Source of the DNA: Actinomycetota bacterium
Lineage (GTDB): Bacteria > Actinomycetota > Actinomycetes > S36-B12 > UBA10799
Length of the DNA: 64,000 nt
Assembly (NCBI GenBank): GCA_020637055.1
Contig: JACJWR010000003.1
Coordinates: 124,001-188,000 of the forward strand
Direction: 5' to 3'
Part shown: positions 9,406 to 16,814 of the stretch, in pieces
Layout of the letters: each line of letters begins with the position of its first letter
Position numbering within the stretch: position 1 is the stretch's first letter
The notes under the pieces: model-generated
What the model was told of the DNA's origin: nothing
The model's database searches: none
What the model saw: the letters and a program-made list of their open reading frames with translations, nothing else
Translations under genes and position numbers: made by a program

Positions 9406-10698
9406 ATGGCTGCCGATTCGGTTCTCTCCGCCGGTGGCGCGGTGGCCATCGTGACGCTGCTCATCTTCGGCTACGGGGTCACCGGGCGCAGGTTGGGTCG
9501 GTGGAATCTCACCGCGCCGATCCTGTTCATGGCCGCGGGCTGGGTGATCTCCCGGATCTTCACGGCAACTCCGGGGGAGGTGGATGGGGTTCGGCTGCTG
9601 GCCGAGGCCACCTTGGCGATCGTCTTGTTCACCGACGCGGCCGGGGTGCGACCGAGCGAGATCGAGGGCGAACGGGGTCCGATCTCCCGGCTTCTCCTTA
9701 TCGCACTTCCGTTGACCATCGTCTTCGGTACGTTCCTGGCCAGCCTGCTGTGGCCGCAACTGCCGTTCGCCCTGGCACTGCTGCTGGGTGCGATGCTGGC
9801 GCCCACCGACGCCGCACTCGGCGCGGCCACGGTCATGAACAAGGCCGTACCGACCCGGATTCGACGCATCCTCAACGTCGAGAGTGGTTTGAACGACGGG
9901 ATGGCTACCCCGGTGGTGCTCTTCGCCATTGCGGCCGCCGCCGGCGCCGAAGGAGTTTCGGCCGCGGAGTCGGTGAGTTCCGCGCTGCTGGAGATCGGGA
10001 TCGGAGCTCTGGTCGGTGTCGTCCTCGGGTTCGGGGGCGGCAGGCTGGTGCGATGGTCGTCGGCGGCCACGACCTCCTCGGTGCGCGGGCGCACCGTGGC
10101 CACGCTGATGTTGCCGATCTGCGCCTACGCCTTCTCCGGTTTGGTCGACGGCAACGGCTTCATCGCCGCGTTCGTCGCCGGCACGTTCTACGCGGCGGCC
10201 TGGCGTGGTGACGGGGGCAAGGCGACGCTGGAACTGGCCGAGAGTGTCGCCGAGCCGATGGGTGATGCCACCTGGCTGGCCTTCGGTGCGCTGGTGGTGC
10301 CGGTGCTGTTGGTCGGTCTCGGTTGGCAGGAGGTGGTATTCGCGCTCGCCGCCTTGACGATTCTGCGGATGCTGCCGGTGGCGCTCAGTCTCATCGGAGT
10401 GGGATTCCAGTTGCGCACGGTGCTGTTCCTGGGGTGGTTCGGGCCCAGGGGCCTGGCCTCGGTGGTGTTCGCCCTGATCGCGCTGGAGTCGCTCGAGGCG
10501 ACGGCAGGACTCGACGATGTGTTGGCCACTGCCACCCTGACCATCATCGGCAGCGTGCTGCTGCACGGGATCTCCGCCGCGACCGGCGCGCGCAGTTATG
10601 GCCGATGGGTCAGGCGGGAGCAGCCGACCGCGGAAGTCGTGCACGCAAGCGAGCCCCAGGCCCGAGGCAGGCTATCGCCGATCAACCACGACAACTAG
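9406..10698 (+). CDS. cation/proton antiporter, CPA1/NhaP-like
   Basis: 430-residue polytopic membrane protein with about 12 hydrophobic helices. The ion-binding region is recognisable: LAPTDAALGAATVMN with a membrane Asp, and NVESGLNDGMATP with the Asn-Asp pair used by electrogenic CPA1/CPA2 exchangers. The block WFGPRGLASVVFALIA is also typical of NhaP-type Na+/H+ antiporters. It likely exports Na+ or K+ in exchange for protons. It starts 21 bases after lpdA with an AGGGA site before the ATG and is probably co-transcribed with it. There is a short hydrophilic cytoplasmic tail and no RCK/TrkA domain. Confidence 0.88.
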   Translation: MAADSVLSAGGAVAIVTLLIFGYGVTGRRLGRWNLTAPILFMAAGWVISRIFTATPGEVDGVRLLAEATLAIVLFTDAAGVRPSEIEGERGPISRLLLIALPLTIVFGTFLASLLWPQLPFALALLLGAMLAPTDAALGAATVMNKAVPTRIRRILNVESGLNDGMATPVVLFAIAAAAGAEGVSAAESVSSALLEIGIGALVGVVLGFGGGRLVRWSSAATTSSVRGRTVATLMLPICAYAFSGLVDGNGFIAAFVAGTFYAAAWRGDGGKATLELAESVAEPMGDATWLAFGALVVPVLLVGLGWQEVVFALAALTILRMLPVALSLIGVGFQLRTVLFLGWFGPRGLASVVFALIALESLEATAGLDDVLATATLTIIGSVLLHGISAATGARSYGRWVRREQPTAEVVHASEPQARGRLSPINHDN

Positions 10699-10723
10699 GG
10701 CGCAGGCGGGCCCGATGCCCGAC

Positions 10724-12061
10724 CTACCAGCCACCACCGCCGAAGTCGCCGCCACCCCAGCCGCCGCCGCCACCGCTGTCGGCCCAACCGCCGCCACCGC
10801 TGTCGGACCAGCCACCGCTGTCGCCGCCGCTCCAGTCCGAACCGCCCGCGCCGGCCGCGCCGATGTAGGCGGGTCCGGCCAGCATGTTGCCGATCATTGT
10901 GGCCATGAAGATGGTGGTGAACAGGTCGCCGTGGCTGCGGTAGTAGCCGGAGGTGTAGCCCGCGTACTCGCGCCCGGAGTCGTAGTAGGGACGGGAGCCG
11001 CCCCCGGCCTCGACCATGCGAGTCGCCGGCGCCACCCCGCTGGCCACCGCGACCGCACACGCTTGGCAGGCCGGCACATCCCGAACGGTGCCACCGGCGG
11101 GGGCGAAGGGCACATCTGTCGCACTCAGACCGTGCCGCGGATCGAAGAAACACGGCGGTCGGTGCTCCGGCAGCGGCTCGTCGGCCAGTCGGGCCTGCAC
11201 GCGGGCCAATCGCCACCGTCCCTCGTCCAACGCTGAGGTGACGCCGGCTGCGTCCTCCGGGGTGCGCATGGCGAAGGCGGCCCGCTTGGCTGATTCGTAT
11301 TGATCGAGTGCGGCCTGCAGGTCTTCGAGGCCGGCTGCGGTCAGGCGCGGATCGGACACCTCGACGTCGAGATTGTCGAGTGCCTCGCCGAAGGCGGTGA
11401 TGTCTTCGTCCAGGGTCTTCTTGACCGCGGCGGTGGCCGCTTCGTTGCGCTTGCGGGCGCGGTGCTTGGTGAATCCCACCAGTCCAGCGATTCCGGCCAG
11501 CGCGACGCCACCGAACACCAGCAGTCCGGTGGCCGAAGGTGCCTCGGTCGAGGTGCTTTCGCCGGAACCAGTTCCCAGGCCCCCGGCCGCGGCCCGGGCG
11601 CCCACTTCGTCGGCGAGTTGCACCAGGGCGGCTGCCGGGTCGGAGCGGTTGTCCGAGTACGCCGCGGCGGCAAGATCGCCCACCGACCCGAGGGTCGACC
11701 GCGCCTGCAGACCATAGGCGCTGTTGGACTCTCCTATGACGACGGCGTAGGTGCCGGCCCGGCCGGTGGAGTTGCGCATGCTCGCGAGCACGGCGTTGGG
11801 GTCGCCGCCAGCTGCGTCGAGGGCCGCCCGCGGCAACACTGCCACGAACATGGGTGATCCGGCGTTGCCGATGGCATCACGCACCTCCTGCTGCTCGGCA
11901 GGACTCAGTTGGACCTCCGCCTCGGGGTCCTGGTAGAGCGAATCGGCCCGCAGCGCTTGTCCGACGTCGTCGAACGTCGTCGCCGCAGCCGGCGCGGCTG
12001 CGATCATCAGAGCGGCGGCGAACGCCGCTATGAGGCCGAGTATGCGTCGGGCGTACACCAT
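10724..12061 (-). CDS. secreted/membrane protein with TPM-like N-domain and Gly-Trp-rich tail
   Basis: 445 residues. A signal peptide spans residues 1-27 (ALMIAAAPAAA then TTFDDVG). An extracellular domain follows to about residue 160, resembling the DUF6676/TPM-like fold by its opening and by the VAVLP and YAVVIGE strands. A single membrane helix at about 178-196 is followed by a basic stretch and a helical cytoplasmic region. The block CFFDPRHG... with CQAC downstream could bind a metal. The C-terminus has one more hydrophobic segment and ends in a Gly/Ser/Trp repeat tail (GGGGWGGGDFGGGGW), as in YgcG-type proteins. AGGAG precedes the ATG at 12061. Function is unknown; a membrane-quality or envelope role is inference. 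Confidence 0.65.
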   Translation of the reverse strand: MVYARRILGLIAAFAAALMIAAAPAAATTFDDVGQALRADSLYQDPEAEVQLSPAEQQEVRDAIGNAGSPMFVAVLPRAALDAAGGDPNAVLASMRNSTGRAGTYAVVIGESNSAYGLQARSTLGSVGDLAAAAYSDNRSDPAAALVQLADEVGARAAAGGLGTGSGESTSTEAPSATGLLVFGGVALAGIAGLVGFTKHRARKRNEAATAAVKKTLDEDITAFGEALDNLDVEVSDPRLTAAGLEDLQAALDQYESAKRAAFAMRTPEDAAGVTSALDEGRWRLARVQARLADEPLPEHRPPCFFDPRHGLSATDVPFAPAGGTVRDVPACQACAVAVASGVAPATRMVEAGGGSRPYYDSGREYAGYTSGYYRSHGDLFTTIFMATMIGNMLAGPAYIGAAGAGGSDWSGGDSGGWSDSGGGGWADSGGGGGWGGGDFGGGGW

Positions 12062-12202
12062 GGGGCGTCTCCTGGAGCTCGACAGTGCGGCTGGAAGTCC
12101 AATGATAGGCGCAACCAGCAGTGGGCGAAACTCGCCGCACGCCAGCGCTTGTGCGGGATTGGCCTCGCCCGATGCCGTCCCCGGAGGTCTGATCGCGGGC
12201 GT

Positions 12203-13960
12203 TCAGTCCTTGATGTCGAGCAGCGGAGTTCCGGCCGGGACAGTCGTTCCGACCTCGGCGGTGAGGTTCGCCACGGTGCCGGACTTGTGGGCGTTGAGGG
12301 GCTGCTCCATCTTCATCGCCTCCAACACCACCACCAGGTCGCCTTCGGCGACGTGGTCGCCTTCGGCGACCGCGACCTTCACCACCGTTCCCTGCATCGG
12401 TGCGGTGACGGTGTCGCCGCTGGCCCCGCCGGGGCCCCCCTTCTTCTTGCCGGCCTTGCGGGGTGCCTTTCCGGGCGCGGCGGCCGGGGCGGCGGCTGAG
12501 AGACCCTCGGGCAAGGTGACTTCCAGTCGCTTCCCGCCGACCTCGACGGTGACGCTGGTCCGAGCCTCGGGTTCGGCCAGATCGGCCGGGGCGCCGCTGT
12601 AGGCCGGGATCTGATTGTCGAAGTCGGTCTCGATCCAACTCGTGTAGACGGTGAACGGTTCGCCCTCCGGCGGGGCGAAGGCCGGATCGCGCACCACAAC
12701 CCGGTGGAACGTCAAGGCGGTGGGCATGCCGTCGATCTCGAACTCGTCGAGGGCACGCCGGGCCCGCTCGAGGGCGTGATCGCGGGTGTTGCCGGTGACG
12801 ATCAACTTGGCGAGCAGCGAGTCGAAGTTGCCGCCGATCACGTCGCCGGCCTCGAATCCGGCGTCGAGCCGGACACCGGGGCCGGACGGCGGGCGGAACA
12901 CGGTCAGAGTGCCGGGCGCCGGCAGGAAGTTGCGCCCCGGGTCTTCCCCGTTGATCCGGAACTCGAACGAGTGTCCCCGCAGTTCCGGGTCGTCGTACCC
13001 GAGTTCCTCACCGTCGGCGATGCGGAACTGCTCGCGCACGAGGTCGAAACCGGAGACCTCTTCGCTGACCGGGTGCTCCACCTGCAGTCGGGTGTTGACC
13101 TCGAGGAAGGAGATCGTGCCGTCCTGGCCCACCAGGAACTCGCAGGTTCCGGCGCCGTAGTAGCCGGCTTCCTTCACGATGGCCTTGGAGGCGCGGTACA
13201 ACTCGGCCACCTGGTCGTCGTCGAGGAAGGGCGCCGGGGCCTCTTCGACCAACTTCTGGTGGCGGCGCTGCAGTGAGCAGTCCCGGGTGGAGACCACCAC
13301 GGCGTTGCCGTGCTTGTCGGCGAGTACCTGGGTCTCGACGTGCCGCGGGCGGTCGAGGTAGCGCTCGACGAAGCACTCTCCCCGGCCGAAGGCGGTGACC
13401 GCCTCTCGCACCGCCGAGTCGAACAACTCGGGGATCTCCTCCAGCGTCCGGGCGACTTTCAACCCGCGCCCGCCGCCGCCGAAGGCCGCCTTGATCGCCA
13501 CCGGTAAGCCGTGGGTCTTCGCGAACTCGACGACCTCGTCGGCATCCTTGACCGGGTCCTTGGTGCCGGGCACCTGCGGTGCCCCCGCCCTGCTGGCGAT
13601 CTTGCGCGCGGACACCTTGTCGCCCAGCGAGCGGATCGCCTCGGGCGGCGGTCCGATCCAGTTCAGCCCGGCGTCGATCACCGCCTGGGCGAAGTCGGCG
13701 TTCTCGCTGAGGAAGCCGTAGCCGGGGTGCACGGCGTCGGCACCTGCCTCTGCCGCCACGGCCAGCAACTTGTCGAAGTTGAGGTAGGTCTCGGCCGGCG
13801 TGTTGCCGTTGAGGGCGTAGGCCTCGTCCGCCAGCCGCACATGGAGTGCGTCCCGATCGGGGTCGGCGTAGACGGCGACGCTGGCCAGGCCGGCATCGCG
13901 GCAGGCGCGGGCAACACGGACGGCGATTTCGCCACGGTTGGCGATCAGGACCTTCTGCAC
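12203..13960 (-). CDS. accA3: acetyl/propionyl-CoA carboxylase alpha subunit (biotin carboxylase + BCCP)
   Basis: Carboxylates its own biotin with ATP and bicarbonate, then delivers CO2 to AccD-type carboxyltransferases. Domains in order: biotin carboxylase N-domain (VLIANRGEIAVRVARACRD, HPGYGFLSENADFA), ATP-grasp (GGGGRGLK glycine loop, RDCSLQRRHQK, EVNTRLQVEHPVSE) and BC C-domain to about residue 450; a linker; then BCCP with the biotinylation Lys in EAMKMEQP about 35 residues before the end. Very similar in layout to mycobacterial AccA3. GTG 13960 is chosen because TAAACT lies seven bases before it, so the mRNA is probably leaderless; the GTG at 13981 would overlap maf. Biotin is attached by the BirA at 21.8 kb. 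Confidence 0.93.
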   Translation of the reverse strand: MQKVLIANRGEIAVRVARACRDAGLASVAVYADPDRDALHVRLADEAYALNGNTPAETYLNFDKLLAVAAEAGADAVHPGYGFLSENADFAQAVIDAGLNWIGPPPEAIRSLGDKVSARKIASRAGAPQVPGTKDPVKDADEVVEFAKTHGLPVAIKAAFGGGGRGLKVARTLEEIPELFDSAVREAVTAFGRGECFVERYLDRPRHVETQVLADKHGNAVVVSTRDCSLQRRHQKLVEEAPAPFLDDDQVAELYRASKAIVKEAGYYGAGTCEFLVGQDGTISFLEVNTRLQVEHPVSEEVSGFDLVREQFRIADGEELGYDDPELRGHSFEFRINGEDPGRNFLPAPGTLTVFRPPSGPGVRLDAGFEAGDVIGGNFDSLLAKLIVTGNTRDHALERARRALDEFEIDGMPTALTFHRVVVRDPAFAPPEGEPFTVYTSWIETDFDNQIPAYSGAPADLAEPEARTSVTVEVGGKRLEVTLPEGLSAAAPAAAPGKAPRKAGKKKGGPGGASGDTVTAPMQGTVVKVAVAEGDHVAEGDLVVVLEAMKMEQPLNAHKSGTVANLTAEVGTTVPAGTPLLDIKD

Positions 13961-13967
13961 GTTGTTC

Positions 13968-13973
13968 AGTTTA
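13968..13973 (-). promoter_or_regulatory. -10 hexamer TAAACT, leaderless promoter
   Basis: TAAACT, seven bases, then GTG 13960 of accA3. It overlaps the maf stop codon (TAA, 13971-13973), so accA3 can be transcribed separately from maf. Confidence 0.45.
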
Positions 13974-14666
13974 GGAGCCACGTGTTTGCCCCGGCAGCCG
14001 GGTCTCGCCCACCGGTTCGGTCGGCGGCCTCGTCACCGATGCCAGGCTGACGCCCAGCTCGCCCAACATCGCCCGCAAGCCCGGCAGCGACAAGCCGAGC
14101 ACATTGCTCGGATCGCCGTTCACCGCGGCGATGAGCGGACCGGCACGTCCCTCCAAGGTGAAGGCGCCCGCGACCCCGAGCGGCTCACCGGAGGCGACGT
14201 AGTCGTCGATCTCGGCGTCGGTGGCGTCGACGAACGTCACCGCGGAACTGACCGTGCGGCCCACCGCTCGGTCGCCGGCCGACACCGGCACCAGCCAATG
14301 GCCGGTGAGCAGGTTGGCGGTTCGCCCCCGTTGCCGACGCCACCGGGCGATCGCCCGCTCGGGTGTGTAGGGCTTTCCGTACACCTGGCCGTCGAGTTCG
14401 AGCAGGGAGTCGCAGCCGAGCACCAGGGTGTCGGGGTCGAGATCGGGGTCGGCTGCGACCGCCTCGGCTTTGGCCTTCGCAAGGGCGAGCACCACCTCGG
14501 AGGCCGGCGCATCGGCCAGCGATCGAGTCAAGGCCTCCTCGTCGACGTCGCTGGGCCGCTGGTCGAATCGGAATCCGGCTTGCCGCAGCAACTGGCCCCG
14601 AGAAGGTGAGGCGGAGGCGAGGACCAGGGTGATCGCGGATTGCCGGGACGGTGATGGATGCGCCAT
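13971..14666 (-). CDS. maf: Maf-family nucleoside triphosphate pyrophosphatase
   Basis: Hydrolyses non-canonical or surplus nucleoside triphosphates to monophosphate and pyrophosphate. The N-terminal signature LVLASASPSRGQLLRQAG matches the substrate/metal loop of Maf, the Lys-rich block ALAKAKAEAVA follows, and LVLGCDSLLELDGQVYGKP carries the catalytic Asp. The C-terminal half has GAFTLEGRAGPLIAAVNGDPSNVLGLSLP, where Gly-Asp-Pro-Ser-Asn-Val is characteristic. The start is unsure: ATG 14666 is used; GTG 14681 is in frame five codons upstream. Ten bases separate its stop from the accA3 start. Confidence 0.9.
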   Translation of the reverse strand: MAHPSPSRQSAITLVLASASPSRGQLLRQAGFRFDQRPSDVDEEALTRSLADAPASEVVLALAKAKAEAVAADPDLDPDTLVLGCDSLLELDGQVYGKPYTPERAIARWRRQRGRTANLLTGHWLVPVSAGDRAVGRTVSSAVTFVDATDAEIDDYVASGEPLGVAGAFTLEGRAGPLIAAVNGDPSNVLGLSLPGLRAMLGELGVSLASVTRPPTEPVGETRLPGQTRGS

Positions 14667-14727
14667 ATCTGATCTTTGCACCGGTCCCCGGGATGGGCGC
14701 TCCCGGCGACTCGATCACGCTGCGGAG

Positions 14728-14757
14728 TTGGCGATTCGACCGCGAAACGGACAGGAT
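14728..14757 (+). promoter_or_regulatory. possible sigma-70-type promoter for the encapsulin operon
   Basis: TTGGCG at 14728-14733 and CAGGAT at 14752-14757 are separated by 18 bases in the maf-encapsulin gap. This would leave a leader of about 45 bases with its own Shine-Dalgarno site. The match is modest. Confidence 0.3.
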
Positions 14758-14808
14758 GGCATCGGGAACCGGACACGAACACGACGCCTGAGAGTGAGGA
14801 CGCTGTCG

Positions 14809-15603
14809 ATGGATCACCTGCGCAGGGAACTTGCACCCATCTCCAACCTCGGTTGGGAGCAGATCGCCGAAGAGGCCACCCGGGTGTTGAAGCAGCGGCT
14901 AGCAGCACGCAGATTGGTCGACTTCCACGACCACCACGACTGGACGCTCTCCGCGGTGCCCACCGGCCGGATATCCGAGCAGAGTGCCGGCGAGGTTCAA
15001 CTTGCCCGTCGCGAGGTGACCCCGCTGATGGAGATGCGCGCGGATTTCGTGCTCAGCCGGGACGAGTTGGACGCTGCGGATCGCGGTGCCCCGGATATGG
15101 ACACCGGCCCGGTCATCGCCGCCGCGGTGGCGGCCGCCCGCGCTGAAGACTTGCTGGTATTCACCGGCGATTCGGTGGCGGGAGTCGTCGGGATCGCGGA
15201 GGCTTCGCCGCACCCCACCGTCGACCTGGGATCCGGGGTGATCGAGGCGGTCGCAGAGGCGGTCGAGGTGTTGCGACTGGCCAGCGTCGCGGGACCGTAC
15301 GCGCTCGCCGTCGGGGCGGACCTGTGGGTCGGTCTGCAGGCAGGCTCGGATCGTGGCTATCCGCTGATGTCGCACCTGAAACTGCTGTTGGACGGCCCGG
15401 TGGTCTGGGCACCGAGCCTCACCGGAGCTCTGCTGATCAGCCAACGCGGAGGGGACTTCGAGATCGAAGCCGGTCAGGATTGGGCGATCGGCTACCAGGG
15501 GCATGACGACCAGAGCGTGGCGCTGTATCTGCAGTCAAGTGCCACTGTCGTGGTGAGTACACCAGAGGCCTCGGTGCGCATCGGCGGGTCGGTGAAATCT
15601 TGA
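14809..15603 (+). CDS. family 1 encapsulin nanocompartment shell protein
   Basis: 264 residues, the normal size of a HK97-fold encapsulin that assembles into a roughly 25-nm protein shell. Recognisable stretches are MDHLRRELAPISNLGWEQIA at the N-terminus (cargo-binding P-domain helix region), EVQLARREVTPLMEMRADF, ELDAADRGAPDMDTGPV, a VGADLWVGLQAG E-loop/A-domain block, and the C-terminal QDWAIGYQGHD followed by YLQSSATVVV. GAGGA lies eight bases before the ATG. The TGA overlaps the TTG start of the peroxidase gene, whose product carries the shell-targeting tail, so cargo and shell are made together. Role: packaged peroxidase under oxidative stress (known for the family; substrate here unknown). 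Confidence 0.94.
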   Translation: MDHLRRELAPISNLGWEQIAEEATRVLKQRLAARRLVDFHDHHDWTLSAVPTGRISEQSAGEVQLARREVTPLMEMRADFVLSRDELDAADRGAPDMDTGPVIAAAVAAARAEDLLVFTGDSVAGVVGIAEASPHPTVDLGSGVIEAVAEAVEVLRLASVAGPYALAVGADLWVGLQAGSDRGYPLMSHLKLLLDGPVVWAPSLTGALLISQRGGDFEIEAGQDWAIGYQGHDDQSVALYLQSSATVVVSTPEASVRIGGSVKS

Positions 15604-16628
15604 GCGAGCCGCAGCCGGCGCTGTTCATCGAGGAGGTCGCCGAACACCTGCATGCCGAGTGGAACTTGAATCCACAGGCCGACGACGCGGCGGTGGTGGC
15701 AGCCCTCGGGCAGGCGCGCCGGGCGGCGACCAGTCTGGGGGGACCCAACGTGGTGTGGGGATTCGGCCCGAATCTGTGGCGTCGACTGTCCGGTGGCCGC
15801 ATCCCCAGCTCGGTGCGGGACTTCGCCGGGGTGGGGCCGAACAACTCCGCCGGTGTGCCGGTGACCCAATCGGATGTGTGGTTGTGGTGCATGGGCAACA
15901 ACTACCCGGCGATTTGGGCGGCCGCCTCAGCCGCCGCATCCGCACTGGCGCCGGTGGCGGACCTCGCACGGCACCAGCGCGCCTACAAGGCCGCCGACAG
16001 CCGGGACCCGACCGGCTTCATCGACGGCACCGAGAACCCGAAACTCGACGAGGCGTTGGAGATCGCCCTGTTCGGCGACGATCTGCCGGGAGCCCAGGGC
16101 AGTGCGGTCTTCGTGCAGCGCTGGGTGCACAACCTGAAGGCCTTCAACCGGCTGCCAGTGCGCGCGCAGGAGGATGTCTTCGGCCGCACGAAGTCCGACT
16201 CCACCCAGTTGCCGCCGGATCAGATGCCGGCCACCTCGCACGTCAGCCGCAACACCCTCACCGATGCCGACGGCGAGGAGTTGCACATCTATCGGCGGAA
16301 TACGCCGTTCGGCGGAATCGACGCCGCGGGAACGGTCTACATCGCCGCGACGAACGATCCGTTCCGGGTCGAGGAGATGCTTCGGAGGATGTTCGACCAG
16401 GTCGGCGATGGGCTGCACGATGAACTCACGAGGTTCAGCACCCCGACCAGTGGATCGTGGTACTTCGTGCCGGCGATGTCTGACCTCACCGATGTCTTCG
16501 GTGGGCTCGACGCCGACGACGCGGGCGACGACGACGCGGGTGACGCCGACGAGGGGAGCCCGGTGGGTTCTTCGTCGTCGCAGGTCGGTACCGGGCACGG
16601 CACGCTGGGGATCGGTTCGCTGCGGTAG
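15600..16628 (+). CDS. Dyp-type peroxidase, encapsulin cargo
   Basis: 342-residue heme peroxidase of the DyP family. The diagnostic GxxDG motif is GFIDGTEN with Asp142; His213 in ATSHVSRNT is the likely proximal heme ligand, and Arg231/232 in HIYRRNTPFGG the distal Arg. After the catalytic domain (about residue 305) comes an acidic Asp/Gly/Ala linker and a C-terminal GTLGIGSLR, which matches the encapsulation signal used to load DyP into encapsulin shells. The start is TTG at 15600, overlapping the encapsulin TGA (TTGA); no better start gives the whole domain, so translation should depend on ribosomes finishing the shell gene. Confidence 0.93.
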   Translation: MSEPQPALFIEEVAEHLHAEWNLNPQADDAAVVAALGQARRAATSLGGPNVVWGFGPNLWRRLSGGRIPSSVRDFAGVGPNNSAGVPVTQSDVWLWCMGNNYPAIWAAASAAASALAPVADLARHQRAYKAADSRDPTGFIDGTENPKLDEALEIALFGDDLPGAQGSAVFVQRWVHNLKAFNRLPVRAQEDVFGRTKSDSTQLPPDQMPATSHVSRNTLTDADGEELHIYRRNTPFGGIDAAGTVYIAATNDPFRVEEMLRRMFDQVGDGLHDELTRFSTPTSGSWYFVPAMSDLTDVFGGLDADDAGDDDAGDADEGSPVGSSSSQVGTGHGTLGIGSLR

Positions 16629-16664
16629 CGCCGTACGACTTTCCACACGGTTGCGCATCGATGC

Positions 16665-16693
16665 TTGCCGGTGGGGTGTTGGTGGGTTAGGCT
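16665..16693 (+). promoter_or_regulatory. promoter of the DUF222-HNH gene
   Basis: TTGCCG (16665-16670) and TAGGCT (16688-16693) are separated by 17 bases. Transcription would begin near 16700, immediately before the LexA-type box. Confidence 0.5.
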
Positions 16694-16705
16694 CGCGGCA
16701 ATCAT

Positions 16706-16721
16706 TCGAACGTATGTTCGT
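16706..16721. promoter_or_regulatory. LexA-type SOS box
   Basis: TCGAAC-GTAT-GTTCGT agrees with the actinobacterial/Gram-positive SOS operator TCGAAC-N4-GTTCGA at 11 of 12 consensus bases. It lies just after the predicted start point, where a bound LexA would block transcription of the DUF222-HNH gene about 95 bases downstream. Confidence 0.7.
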
Positions 16722-16814
16722 GGGGTGGGGTTGGGGGGAATGCGGCCGACGGGGTCGTGGTGTGATCCCTCGTCCTGCGCCCGCGGTCGTGCTGTAGCCG
16801 GGAGGGGGCACATT

